Of a stretch of 64,000 nt of DNA, positions 51,392 to 60,983 are shown piece after piece (position 1 is the first letter of the stretch; each line of letters opens with the position of its first letter). The notes beneath the pieces are model-generated. The model worked only from the letters and a program-made list of their open reading frames with translations. It did no database searches and was not told where the DNA came from. Source of the DNA: an uncultured Caryophanales bacterium (GTDB taxonomy: Bacteria; Bacillota_I; Bacilli_A; RFN20; CAG-288). The DNA lies in NCBI GenBank assembly GCA_949287425.1, contig CASEGJ010000001.1, positions 62,001 to 126,000 on the forward strand, read 5' to 3'. Made by a program: the position numbers and the translations under genes.

Positions 51392-52398
51392 TCTTTATAT
51401 TCTAAGGCCTCTATGTAGGCCTTTTTTAATTGCTCACCTATTTTTTTAATTTCTTTTTGAGAGGCAACTATATATCCGTTATTAACTATATTTTCATCTT
51501 TACTTTCTAGTAATTTAGAAATAATATCGACAAATTCTTTATTTGAATGTCCTTTATAACAATTGACTTTATCAGTTAGCCAATCTTTAAAGACAGGAAT
51601 ATCTTTAATTACTAACGGGCAATAGCTTGCCAGAGCTTCTAAACAAACTATTCCTTCAGTTTCTTCATTAGATGGAAAAAACATGCAGCTAGCATAATTA
51701 TATGCTCCTTTAATAATTTCACCTTTAATATAACCAGGTAAAATTACATTGTCAGGTTTATTTTTTAAGCATTTATTAATATATGATGAAGTTAGGAATT
51801 TATTTAAATAGCCAAACCATATAAATTTGACGTTAGGGAAACTTCTTGCCACCTCAATAAAATCATCAATGCCTTTTCTTTTAAAATAAAAACCGACACC
51901 GATAACGACTTTTTCACCATCTTTAATATTGAAATATTTTTTAAAAGCTTCAAGATGACTTTGATTAGGTTTATATTCTTCTAGATTAATTCCATTAGAA
52001 ATAGCGATGACTTTTGCAGTGACGTTTTTATAGTTTTCAATTAGAGATTTAGAATAGTTGGTCGGCGTAATTATTAAATCGGCTTTTTTGTACATTCTAT
52101 TTAACATGAAGTTATAAAAAGGCTGTATCAATTTTCTAAATCTAAATGAATCTTTAAAATCTTCGTGAGTTGAATGACCGTGAACTACAACTTTATATCC
52201 CTTTTTTTGCAACTTTTTCATTAGATGATATGAATATGGACCATATGAATTAATATCGATGATATCAAAACTATCTTTCGGGTTAGTAGTAACTTCAACG
52301 CCGTTAAGTTGCAAGGCTAGTTTTTGATGTGAAATAGCTCTTCCAATTCCTGATGGAGATAGCATTTTGGAATTTTCTAAATAGGTACAAACTTTCAT
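51388..52398 (-). CDS. Family 4 glycosyltransferase (probable glycolipid synthase)
   Basis: A 336-residue GT-B glycosyltransferase, probably membrane-associated. LSPSGIGRAISHQ near the start, VVHGHSTHEDF, and the C-terminal SNEETEGIVCLEAL, in which E-x7-E is the nucleotide-sugar motif of the GT4 family, are visible. The EETEGIV form resembles glucosyl-diacylglycerol synthases of Firmicutes, so a membrane glycolipid is the likely product, although other acceptors are possible. A terminator for obg sits inside its 3' coding end. The promoter is not obvious. Confidence 0.75.
   Translation of the reverse strand: MKVCTYLENSKMLSPSGIGRAISHQKLALQLNGVEVTTNPKDSFDIIDINSYGPYSYHLMKKLQKKGYKVVVHGHSTHEDFKDSFRFRKLIQPFYNFMLNRMYKKADLIITPTNYSKSLIENYKNVTAKVIAISNGINLEEYKPNQSHLEAFKKYFNIKDGEKVVIGVGFYFKRKGIDDFIEVARSFPNVKFIWFGYLNKFLTSSYINKCLKNKPDNVILPGYIKGEIIKGAYNYASCMFFPSNEETEGIVCLEALASYCPLVIKDIPVFKDWLTDKVNCYKGHSNKEFVDIISKLLESKDENIVNNGYIVASQKEIKKIGEQLKKAYIEALEYKD
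51404..51426 (+). terminator. Terminator of obg, inside the convergent glycosyltransferase gene
   Basis: AAGGCCT at 51404-51410 pairs with AGGCCTT at 51417-51423 over a 6-nt loop and is followed by Ts. It lies 13 nt after the obg stop, within the 3' coding end of the glycosyltransferase. Confidence 0.75.
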
Positions 52399-52526
52399 TT
52401 TTTTACCAGCTTTCTTAAGAATTTATCATATTTTTATTAAAAATATACCTTTATTTTTAATCTTGATAATCCACCTTTATTTTAACTGAAAGATAGCATA
52501 TAATTAAATAGAATTGAGTAGGGAAA

Positions 52527-53090
52527 ATGTATTTTTATTTAAAAGGTAAAGTAAGTCTTCATCAAAAAAATTCCATAGTTTTGGAAGTTAATAATATCGG
52601 GTATCAAATCTTTGTTTCTCACCCTGATGATTATCCACTTTTAGAAGAATGTCTAGTCTATACTGTTTTTTATGTTAGAGAAGACGAGCAGTTTTTAGTT
52701 GGATTTAAAACGTTTGAAGAAAAGATGCTGTATTCTAAATTAGTTCAAGTAAAAGGGGTGGGTCCAAAAACTGCCATAAATATATTAGGTGCTGCTAAAT
52801 TAGAAGAATTGATTGATGCTATTAATAATTCCAATTTGTTATTTTTAAAATCGTTAGAAGGTGTTGGACCAAAAACCGCATCGCAAATAATTTTAGATCT
52901 CAAAGGTAAAATTTCTTTTGAAAGTTCAATTTCCGGAGATAAAAATTTAGATGATGCTATTGAAGGATTAAAATCTTTCGGCTTTTCCATTAAAGAAATT
53001 AAAGATGTTTTAAAAGATGTTAGACCTAATAGCAAGTCAGTTGAAGAATATATTTCACTAGCGTTAAAACGCTTAAATACTAACAGGTAG
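52527..53090 (+). CDS. ruvA: Holliday junction DNA helicase subunit RuvA
   Basis: A 187-residue DNA-binding subunit. OB domain opening [26 protein letters not shown], and two helix-hairpin-helix motifs (KGVGPKTA near 72 and EGVGPKTA near 111) are typical. A C-terminal domain contacts RuvB. A TATAAT lies at 52499-52504, and AGTAGGG precedes the ATG by about 6 nt. RuvB follows 2 nt later. Confidence 0.95.
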   Translation: MYFYLKGKVSLHQKNSIVLEVNNIGYQIFVSHPDDYPLLEECLVYTVFYVREDEQFLVGFKTFEEKMLYSKLVQVKGVGPKTAINILGAAKLEELIDAINNSNLLFLKSLEGVGPKTASQIILDLKGKISFESSISGDKNLDDAIEGLKSFGFSIKEIKDVLKDVRPNSKSVEEYISLALKRLNTNR

Positions 53091-53092
53091 TT

Positions 53093-54106
53093 ATGGATGA
53101 AATTTTAGAAGAAAAAACAGGTGTCGATGAGCAGATTGAAACTGATCTTCGCCCGCAATATCTTTCTGATTATATAGGTCAAAATGCCATTAAAAATGAG
53201 ATTTCAATATATATACAAGCCGCTATTAAGCGCGATGAAGCACTTGACCATGTTCTTTTATATGGTCCACCTGGATTAGGTAAAACGACTTTAGCTTATA
53301 TTATCGCTAACGAGATGAAATCTAAACTTCATTTAGTTAATGGACCTTCATTAGAAAGAAGTGGAGATTTAGCCGCTATATTATCTTCAATTAGTCCAGG
53401 TGATATCCTTTTTATCGATGAGATTCATAGAATACCTAGTTTTGTTGAAGAAGTTTTATATGGGGCGATGGAAGATTTTAAGCTTTCTATTGTTATTGGA
53501 AAAGATTCTCAAGCTCGTTCTATTTCGATTGACTTACCTCCATTTACTTTAATTGGCGCTACAACTAAAGCTGGGAGTTTATCTTCACCATTAAGAGATC
53601 GATTTGGCATAATAGGTCATTTTGAATATTACGAAATTGAAGATTTAATTAAGATTATCGAACGCACTTCAAAAGTGTTAAATTGTCCAATTGATACTCA
53701 AGCTAGTTATTTAATTGCCTTAAGAAGTAGAGGAACTCCTAGAATTGCTAATAGAATTTTTAGAAGAGTTAGAGACTTTGTCACTGTTTTAAATAAGTCA
53801 GCAATCGATGAAATTAGCTGTTTAGCTGCTTTGAAAAATCTCGGAATTGATGAATATGGGTTAACTGAAATAGATAGAAAGTACTTATTGACTTTAATAG
53901 ATAGATATAATGGTAAACCTACCGGATTAAATAATATTTCAATTGCGATTGGTGAAGATAGCAGTAATTTAGAAGATGTTTATGAACCATACTTAGTTAA
54001 AACTGGCTTTTTAAATAAGACTAGTAGGGGTAGAGTAGCAACATTTAAAGCATACAAGCATCTTGATAGATTAAACAAATATAATAACCAAGATCAAATT
54101 TATTAA
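53093..54106 (+). CDS. ruvB: Holliday junction branch migration ATPase RuvB
   Basis: A 337-residue AAA+ motor. [12 protein letters not shown] (about 19-30) and Walker A GPPGLGKT (58-65), Walker [11 protein letters not shown], sensor-1 [16 protein letters not shown] and a winged-helix end [18 protein letters not shown] are all present. It works with RuvA on Holliday junctions. It is co-transcribed with ruvA. Confidence 0.97.
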   Translation: MDEILEEKTGVDEQIETDLRPQYLSDYIGQNAIKNEISIYIQAAIKRDEALDHVLLYGPPGLGKTTLAYIIANEMKSKLHLVNGPSLERSGDLAAILSSISPGDILFIDEIHRIPSFVEEVLYGAMEDFKLSIVIGKDSQARSISIDLPPFTLIGATTKAGSLSSPLRDRFGIIGHFEYYEIEDLIKIIERTSKVLNCPIDTQASYLIALRSRGTPRIANRIFRRVRDFVTVLNKSAIDEISCLAALKNLGIDEYGLTEIDRKYLLTLIDRYNGKPTGLNNISIAIGEDSSNLEDVYEPYLVKTGFLNKTSRGRVATFKAYKHLDRLNKYNNQDQIY

Positions 54107-54233
54107 TAATTAGCTAACTTAGTATAATTAGTTTATATATATAATATATAAATCTTGTAATTTGCCGATTTAAATGATAAAGTAAAAAGCGTGTAATTAA
54201 TTTTACGTGTGTTTATAATTGGAGAAAATATAT

Positions 54234-56768
54234 ATGAGAAGATTTTTTGCTTATTTATGTATGGTTTTATCGTTAGTAGTAATGGTTGTTTTTAATATCC
54301 AAGCCATTTACGATTCTAACAATCTTTCTATTGAATATTCTTCCTCAAAAGAAGCTGTTATTCAATTGACTAAGCGCGATGGTGGAATTAATCTTGAAAA
54401 AGATGTCGTTTCAACTAGAATATCTTCAAGATTGGATTTAACTGGTATTAACGATGCTAAGATTGAAGTAGTTGGCGATGATAGTCTTGCTGATACTATG
54501 CAAGTTAGAATTACATTAGCGACTAATAGCAATGAAGAATATAACAATGTGCTCAGAATTTTAACTGCTAACACTAACAATTTAACTTTCTCCAATGCCA
54601 ATGATGATTACGTTTCTGGTTCTGATATTTTAGGCAATGAAGATGAACCTATGGTATTAGCTTATACTGATGGGGTAGGTGTTCAACCTAGATTTGTTAT
54701 TGGCAATACATCTAAATGGAATGAATTGACTAGTAAAAATGATACTATTGAAGATGAAAATTTAAAAAAGACCATTTATGTTTGGGAAAATAAAACAGAT
54801 GAAGATACATATGATAAAGCGTTTGGCAATGCTGATTTAGGTGTTCAAGCTGTTCCTGAAATAAGAAGCAAGATCATTGCTACTTTATCGACTGATAACT
54901 TTTTTGTCGATACGAATTCCGATGATGGAATCGGCTATGTTAATTTAGAGACTGACGAAAATGGAAATGGTTTTACTATCGCTTCAGCTAGAAGTTATGT
55001 CACTGCTAGAAACGCTGATGATTATGGCTTTAACGTCAAATTGCTTTACGATAATTTCGTTCCAGCTAGCTTACCAACTAACGCTAGAAATCTCATGCTT
55101 ATTGGTAGTGGTATAGCTGTATTGATAATGTGGGTTGATTTAGTAATTGCCTTTGGTTTAAATGGTTTTTCAGCTGGTTTATCAATTGGTGTAACTACCA
55201 TGTTTACTTTGCTAATCTCTAATTTTGTCGGCTTTATTTTCACCCCTGTTACATGTTTAGCTTTATTAATAATAATTTGCCTTGGTTTATTTAATACAGT
55301 CTATGTATTTTCAAGAATTAAAGATGAATATCTCAAAGGTAAATCCATTGAAAAAGCCCATTATGAAGGCTATAGAAAAGCTTCTAAAGTAAATCTTGTT
55401 AGCAGTGGTTTATTATTCTTTGTTTCCTTATTTACTTTCTTTGTCGGTAAAGGCGTAATTAAAGATTTCTGCGGCTATTTAGTAATAGGTTCTATTTTAT
55501 CTAGCCTTGTTACCTATTATTTAACTAAATGGCAATCTTATTGGTTATTTACTTCACCAACTACTAATACTAAAAATGCTTTAATTGGTATGAAGCAATT
55601 CAAACATATTAAAGGCATTGATAATTTTGCTAAACATGGAACTATTGAACCTAGTAAGCAAAAAAAGCACAATATAGCTTCATTATCGTGTTTAGTTGTT
55701 ACTTGTTTAGCTGTCTTTGGGGTGTTTTTAGGCTTTGGATTATCTTCACCAAGCAATATGTTTAACAATACTTTAGATTATTCTAATCAATATCGTCTTG
55801 ATTTCTCGTTTGTTACTGATAGAGATGTTTCCGATAGTGCTACTTTTATTAGTTATGAAGACTTTACTGAACATATCGATGCTTCTGAAGATTTAGCTGC
55901 TATTGATTTTTCAAGTAAAAATGTCGTTTCTTATACTTTCAATAGAATTGAAACCACTTCATCAAGCGATTATGATGAAACATATACTACATATATTTCA
56001 CTTTTGTTAGATAAAGAGTTAACAGATGAACAAATTGCTACTATTCAAGCTTATACTATCGGTTCTGGATTTAACAATTTATCCCTTTTTGAAAATCAAC
56101 CTGTCGAGGTTAATTACAACGTTTGTTACAATGGTCAAATTGAGCATAATAACTTCTATTTCTATCTTGCTAGTGGATTAATTGTCGTATTTATTGCTGC
56201 GTTGTATTTAATTTACTTTGGTATCTATGCCTGTTTACAAGTTTTAGTTAGTGAATCAATTTGTTATGGCTTAGCTATGGCAATATTAGTTGGATTAAGA
56301 ATACCATTCTCATCATTGACTAGCTTTGGTATCTACTTTGCTTTGTTAGTTGTAGGATTGAGCTTTGTCCCTATCTATCAAAGATATAGAGAGCTTAAAA
56401 AGGATACAAAATCTTTACGTGCCCCAATTGAAGATTTAATGAAATTATACACTCAAGCTTCTAAGGAAGCTTTCTATCCAATTACTGTTATCTATCTTGC
56501 TGCAATTATCGTTTGCGTAGCTAGTATGTTTACTTCATCAGCGAGTTTATTCTCAGCTGGTTTAATTGGAACTATTTGCTTAGTTATCGGTTATTTCTAT
56601 ACTATGTTTAATTCTGGTTATGATTATTTCTTCTTTAAACGCCATATTAAATATAAGAAATTCAACTTCAAGTTCCTTGAAAAAAGACGTCAAAAGGCTA
56701 AACAACTTGAAAATTCTACCAAGAATGAACCTAGAGAAACTATTATTCCTGGTTTAAACGATTATTAA
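54234..56768 (+). CDS. secDF: Fused protein-export protein SecDF
   Basis: An 844-residue membrane protein with SecD and SecF halves in one chain. The SecD half has an anchor helix (about 5-25), a large extracytoplasmic domain, then helices with GFSAGLSIGVTTMFTLLISNF; the SecF half has its own extracytoplasmic part and the late helices (FTSSASLFSAGLIGTICLVIGYFY). It uses proton flow to pull exported proteins through SecYEG. The sequence is well diverged. The ATG at 54234 is chosen because GGAG of the ribosome binding site lies at 54220-54224, which rules out the upstream TTG. It is followed by recJ 1 nt after. Confidence 0.85.
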   Translation: MRRFFAYLCMVLSLVVMVVFNIQAIYDSNNLSIEYSSSKEAVIQLTKRDGGINLEKDVVSTRISSRLDLTGINDAKIEVVGDDSLADTMQVRITLATNSNEEYNNVLRILTANTNNLTFSNANDDYVSGSDILGNEDEPMVLAYTDGVGVQPRFVIGNTSKWNELTSKNDTIEDENLKKTIYVWENKTDEDTYDKAFGNADLGVQAVPEIRSKIIATLSTDNFFVDTNSDDGIGYVNLETDENGNGFTIASARSYVTARNADDYGFNVKLLYDNFVPASLPTNARNLMLIGSGIAVLIMWVDLVIAFGLNGFSAGLSIGVTTMFTLLISNFVGFIFTPVTCLALLIIICLGLFNTVYVFSRIKDEYLKGKSIEKAHYEGYRKASKVNLVSSGLLFFVSLFTFFVGKGVIKDFCGYLVIGSILSSLVTYYLTKWQSYWLFTSPTTNTKNALIGMKQFKHIKGIDNFAKHGTIEPSKQKKHNIASLSCLVVTCLAVFGVFLGFGLSSPSNMFNNTLDYSNQYRLDFSFVTDRDVSDSATFISYEDFTEHIDASEDLAAIDFSSKNVVSYTFNRIETTSSSDYDETYTTYISLLLDKELTDEQIATIQAYTIGSGFNNLSLFENQPVEVNYNVCYNGQIEHNNFYFYLASGLIVVFIAALYLIYFGIYACLQVLVSESICYGLAMAILVGLRIPFSSLTSFGIYFALLVVGLSFVPIYQRYRELKKDTKSLRAPIEDLMKLYTQASKEAFYPITVIYLAAIIVCVASMFTSSASLFSAGLIGTICLVIGYFYTMFNSGYDYFFFKRHIKYKKFNFKFLEKRRQKAKQLENSTKNEPRETIIPGLNDY

Positions 56769-56769
56769 T

Positions 56770-58422
56770 ATGGATTTATATCACAGATTACTTTCTTATT
56801 ATAATCTTACTGATGATTTAATTAATTTTCGTTCTAATTTAGAAATAGATCCTAATTTGATTAAAGACCCCTTTTTATCAATGAAGGGGTTTTCTTCAGT
56901 TATTGATTTTTTAAATAATGCTATAAATGAAAATAAAAAAATAGTCATTTATGGCGATTATGATGTCGATGGAATGACTTCGACTTCTATTCTTTATCTC
57001 GCTTTAGAAAAAAGAGGAAATAAAGCAGGCTATTTTATCCCATCAAGATACAAACAAGGGTATGGGTTAAATAAAGATATGATTGATTTATTTTACAAAA
57101 AAGGGTATCAAGTGATAATTTGTCTTGATAATGGTATTTCTAAATTCGATGAAGTTAAATATGCTAGAAGTTTAGATATGGATGTAGTAATTATCGATCA
57201 TCATCAAATAATTGAAAATCAATTACCCGATACTAATTATATTATTCATCAGCAGATATGTTCATATTCTAATTACAATGTTTCGGCTGCATTTTTAGCC
57301 ATGTTAACTTATTATGGATTAGTGGGTAAATACGATTTGTATATTTGTCTTTTAGCTGGAATTAGTATAATTTCTGATATGATGCCATTAGTTGAAGATA
57401 ATTTAAGACTAGTAAAAATAGCTATTAACGAGCTAAATAGTTTAAAATATCCTCAATTTAATTTGCTGTTAACTAATAAGTTAAAGGTAAATTATTTGGA
57501 AAATCAAGGCTTGTATTATGAAAATAACAAATTGATTAATTTTCCATTTACTAGTAAATCTATCTCGTATTCAATAGTTCCAAAGTTAAATTCACTAGGG
57601 AGAATTGATATCGGTATTAACAATAATACAGGTGTAAAATTCTTAATTTCTAGAAACGAAAATGAAATATTTAAATCGTATTTATATATTAATAGAGTAA
57701 ATCAAAATAAATTAGATATTCTTTCAACTGTTAAGAAAAGATTTGAAAATATAACTGCTAAAAATAAAGTAGAAATATTTTTGTTAGAAGATGTTGAAGT
57801 TGGTTTAATTGGCCTGCTTGCTAATTATTTGGTTAATAAATTGCTTACTTCTTGTATCGTTTTTACTTTTTCTCCTACAGATAAAAATTTGTTAGTCGGT
57901 TCTGCTAGAAGTTATAACGGAATGAATTTGTTCGAGATAGCTAATCAATTAAAAGATAAATTTATCGAATTTGGTGGACATAATTACGCATTTGGGTTAA
58001 CAATTAAAAGGGAAGATTTTTCTAAAATTAAGGAAGAATTCATTTTAAAAGCTTCTACTTCTACTAATTTAATTGAATTGACAAATTACGTATATCTTAA
58101 ATTAGAAGATATCAATCCAAATTTTGATAGTATCTATAATAGATTTGAACCATTTGGAAATCAATATGAAGAAGCTAAATTTATTTTTGAAGCTGATTTT
58201 TCTAAATTTGTATTTTCTAAAGATAGCAAGCATCTTTTATATAGATTAAATAACAATTGCTCAATTAATTTTTTCAATTGTGATTTTTCAAATTTTGATA
58301 GACAAAAAACTTATTATGTAAGTGTAAAATATTCTAAAAGTATATTTAATAATTGCTTTCAATATAGTTTTAATATTGAAAAAATTATATTTGATTTATC
58401 TAATGTCAAAATTATCAGTTAG
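56770..58422 (+). CDS. recJ: Single-stranded-DNA exonuclease RecJ (DHH family)
   Basis: A 550-residue 5'-3' single-strand exonuclease of recombination and base repair. Motif I YGDYDVDGMTS (about 61-71) and DHH motif VIIDHHQ (about 139-145) bind Mn2+, and the DHHA1 region includes FGGHNYAFGLTIKRED. An OB-like tail closes it. It is slightly shorter than most RecJ (about 570-800). It is coupled to secDF by a 1-nt gap, the common arrangement in Firmicutes. Confidence 0.9.
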   Translation: MDLYHRLLSYYNLTDDLINFRSNLEIDPNLIKDPFLSMKGFSSVIDFLNNAINENKKIVIYGDYDVDGMTSTSILYLALEKRGNKAGYFIPSRYKQGYGLNKDMIDLFYKKGYQVIICLDNGISKFDEVKYARSLDMDVVIIDHHQIIENQLPDTNYIIHQQICSYSNYNVSAAFLAMLTYYGLVGKYDLYICLLAGISIISDMMPLVEDNLRLVKIAINELNSLKYPQFNLLLTNKLKVNYLENQGLYYENNKLINFPFTSKSISYSIVPKLNSLGRIDIGINNNTGVKFLISRNENEIFKSYLYINRVNQNKLDILSTVKKRFENITAKNKVEIFLLEDVEVGLIGLLANYLVNKLLTSCIVFTFSPTDKNLLVGSARSYNGMNLFEIANQLKDKFIEFGGHNYAFGLTIKREDFSKIKEEFILKASTSTNLIELTNYVYLKLEDINPNFDSIYNRFEPFGNQYEEAKFIFEADFSKFVFSKDSKHLLYRLNNNCSINFFNCDFSNFDRQKTYYVSVKYSKSIFNNCFQYSFNIEKIIFDLSNVKIIS

Positions 58423-58450
58423 TTTTAAAATTAATGTGCGGTTTTTTATG

Positions 58451-58482
58451 TAAATATTCTTATTTCAATGATAGAATATTTA
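58451..58482 (+). promoter_or_regulatory. Palindrome and -10 element before ftsA
   Basis: TAAATATTCT at 58451-58460 pairs with AGAATATTTA at 58473-58482 (12-nt loop). The right arm covers TG-A-TAGAAT (hexamer 58472-58477), so the palindrome overlaps a possible extended -10 for ftsAZ. The A of the ATG at 58497 is 19 nt after the hexamer, with AGAGGTT between. Confidence 0.45.
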
Positions 58483-58496
58483 CTAGAGGTTAACAT

Positions 58497-59714
58497 ATGG
58501 ATACACCTATTACATGTATAGAAATTTCTCACTCATCAATTAAATTATTAATCGGTTATCTCTACCAAAAAAAGGTCTATGTTTTGTATGCTTCTGAATC
58601 GACACGCTGCCATTTACAAGAACAGCATGTTAAAGATATTAACGAGATGACTAATTCAATTAAAGAATTGGTTTCAACTGCAAGCAAAGATTTAAATTAT
58701 CCAATTAGCGATGTTATAGTTGGCTTAAATCCATATAAATTAAATGTCGTTTCTTCAAGTGCTGAAACTACTACTTCTGATGCGACAGGTAAAGTTTCTA
58801 ATTTTGACGGATGTAATTTGATTAATATGTTAAAAAAGCAATTTAAATCTCATCAAGAAGTCTATCAAATTGGAGATATCTTGCCATTAAAATTTACTCT
58901 TGACGAGAAAGAAGAATCGCTATATTTTCCTCTAGGTAGAATTTCTAACAATATTAAAATCGAAGCTGACACTATTTTTGTAGATAAGTTTTACTATAGT
59001 GAAATTCAAAAGTCCATTGAAAATGCGGGATTAAAAATTTTACAAATGGTAGTTATTCCTAATTCGACTTGCAAATATATTTCCGAAGTATTAGAAGCTA
59101 AAAAAATCGCTAACCCTAGTTTTGTTTATATAGATTATCAAAACGAGGATACTATTTTATCTTATTATCAAAATAAAAGATTAGTTACTTCAACTTGCTT
59201 AGGAATAGGATACAATCAATTATCTAACGATTTAGCTAAGGCCTTTAATATTTCAATTAAGCAAGCAGAATATTATAGAGATATTTACGGCTTAGGTAAA
59301 ATTCCCAGTTTTGATTTTACAATTAGCAATACACATTCATTAAAAGATATTCAAGATGTAATTTTAAATTCACTAGAAAAAATAAATAGCGGAATATGGT
59401 CATTTGTTTCTTCAATTGATAAATCAGGTCGCGATAATTTTGTCGTTTCTGGTGAAGGAAGCAAATTGATTAATTTAAGATCGTATTTAATGGATCAATT
59501 TAAAAATAATATTGGTTTTATCAATCCTGTAAATTACGGCGCAAGAGATCCTTCATATATCAATTTAATAGCAATGCTTAAATATTATGAAGATTATCCA
59601 ATTAAGATAAATCAAAATAGACCTAACGATTTAACTTTGACAAGCGCTATTAATTTTAAAACAAAGACATTAGATGAAATTTCTAATATCGATTTATCAA
59701 GTGAAGAAATGTAA
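58497..59714 (+). CDS. ftsA: Divergent cell-division protein FtsA
   Basis: A 405-residue actin-like protein. The first strand TCIEISHSSIKLLIG is the phosphate-1 loop, FVYIDYQNEDTIL corresponds to phosphate 2, and FVVSGEGSKL (about 318) is the adenosine motif, normally GG.SKL. The SHS2 insertion is in place. The C-terminus ends SAINFKTKTLDEISNIDLSSEEM, without the basic amphipathic membrane-anchor helix usual in FtsA. FtsZ follows 10 nt later. AGAGGTT precedes the ATG. Confidence 0.8.
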   Translation: MDTPITCIEISHSSIKLLIGYLYQKKVYVLYASESTRCHLQEQHVKDINEMTNSIKELVSTASKDLNYPISDVIVGLNPYKLNVVSSSAETTTSDATGKVSNFDGCNLINMLKKQFKSHQEVYQIGDILPLKFTLDEKEESLYFPLGRISNNIKIEADTIFVDKFYYSEIQKSIENAGLKILQMVVIPNSTCKYISEVLEAKKIANPSFVYIDYQNEDTILSYYQNKRLVTSTCLGIGYNQLSNDLAKAFNISIKQAEYYRDIYGLGKIPSFDFTISNTHSLKDIQDVILNSLEKINSGIWSFVSSIDKSGRDNFVVSGEGSKLINLRSYLMDQFKNNIGFINPVNYGARDPSYINLIAMLKYYEDYPIKINQNRPNDLTLTSAINFKTKTLDEISNIDLSSEEM

Positions 59715-59724
59715 AGGAGAAATT

Positions 59725-60975
59725 ATGGCAATAGATTTAGATGCTTTTGAATCATATGTAAAGATATTAGTTATCGGTATCGGTGGAGGTGGTTCTAACG
59801 CTGTTAATGAAATGGTTGAAGACGGAATGGCTAGAAACATCGATTTTTATGTTTATAATACTGATGCTCAAGCTTTAGCGACTTCTAAATCACCTAATAG
59901 ATATGTTTTAGGAGAAAATATCACTAAAGGATTAGGAGCTGGAGGTGATCCTAGTGTTGGTAAAGCTGCTGCTGAAGCAAGTGTCGAAGATATTAAACAA
60001 CTTGTTAAAGATTACGATATGGTATTTATCGCTTGTGGTGAAGGTGGCGGAACTGGAACTGGTGCTGCCCCTGTTGTCGCTAAAATCGCTAAAGATTCTG
60101 GCGCTTTAACTGTCGCTATCGTTACTCGCCCATTTACATTTGAAGGTAATAAAAGGATGAAAAGAGCGACAGAAGGTATTATAGAATTAAAAGCTAACGT
60201 CGATTCTTTAATTATTATTTCCAATGATAAATTGATGTTTATGAATGGAAAAAGACCAATTAAAGAAGCTTTTGCTGAATCAGATATGGTATTAGCTCAA
60301 TCGGTAAGAACATTGACAGATTTGATTTTGTTACCTGGAATTATTAATCTCGATTTTGCTGATATTCGTAACACTTTAAAAGATAAAGGTATGGCTTTAA
60401 TTGGTTTTGGCCAAGGCTCAGGAGAAAATAAGGCTGAAGAAGCAGCTTCAAATGCCGTTAGTTCACCTTTGCTTGAAACTTCAATTAGAGGGGCAAAATC
60501 CGCTATTGTCAATGTTACTTGTGGTGATTCAGTTACTCTTGATGAAGCTCAAGAAGCAGTTAGATATATTACTGAAATTGCTGGAGGTGATGTTAATATC
60601 ATCTTTGGAATTCAAACTAATCCAGAATTTGGTGATACTATGCTAGTATCTGTAATTGCTACTGATTTTGGCGAAGAAGCTAATTTGGCTGATCCTAATT
60701 TTACAATTCCAAGTAGAACTACCAATACTGAAAATACTATTAGACCAGTTAATACTACTCCTAATCCAAATGTTAATCCTGCTCAAGTTGATGATAAAAA
60801 GCCTGATTTTTCTGATGAGGATGATATTTTGCCAAATTTTTTCAACAATTTAAAACAGAAAAAAGAGAATCAAGACGAAGATGATAATCTTCAAATAAAT
60901 TCTTCTTCTGAGAATAGTCAGGAATTAGAAAATGCATTAAATACTAATGATAACAGTCAAGATAATAGTATTTAG
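59725..60975 (+). CDS. ftsZ: Cell-division GTPase FtsZ
   Basis: A 416-residue tubulin-like GTPase that forms the division ring. GGGGSNAVNEM, the signature GEGGGTGTGAAPVVA (about 103-117) and DLILLPGIINLDFADIR are intact. After a linker, EDDILPNFFNNLKQKK looks like the conserved C-terminal peptide that binds FtsA, but here a further 36 acidic Asn/Ser-rich residues follow, which is unusual. The ATG at 59725 has AAAGGAG 6 nt upstream; the longer frame from 59674 lies inside ftsA and is not used. Confidence 0.97.
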   Translation: MAIDLDAFESYVKILVIGIGGGGSNAVNEMVEDGMARNIDFYVYNTDAQALATSKSPNRYVLGENITKGLGAGGDPSVGKAAAEASVEDIKQLVKDYDMVFIACGEGGGTGTGAAPVVAKIAKDSGALTVAIVTRPFTFEGNKRMKRATEGIIELKANVDSLIIISNDKLMFMNGKRPIKEAFAESDMVLAQSVRTLTDLILLPGIINLDFADIRNTLKDKGMALIGFGQGSGENKAEEAASNAVSSPLLETSIRGAKSAIVNVTCGDSVTLDEAQEAVRYITEIAGGDVNIIFGIQTNPEFGDTMLVSVIATDFGEEANLADPNFTIPSRTTNTENTIRPVNTTPNPNVNPAQVDDKKPDFSDEDDILPNFFNNLKQKKENQDEDDNLQINSSSENSQELENALNTNDNSQDNSI

Positions 60976-60983
60976 GAGGTAAT

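Noticed and set aside
54182..54215. Terminator after ruvB (GTAAAA/TTTTAC)
   Set aside because: The arms are short and A/T only, and no T run follows; I did not call it.
59674..59724. Longer N-terminus for FtsZ
   Set aside because: The additional 17 residues lie inside ftsA, have no ribosome binding site and are not in homologues; AAAGGAG sits before 59725.
60900..60983. T-box leader before pheS
   Set aside because: Only 8 nt separate ftsZ and pheS, and no T-box stem or antiterminator sequence can fit.
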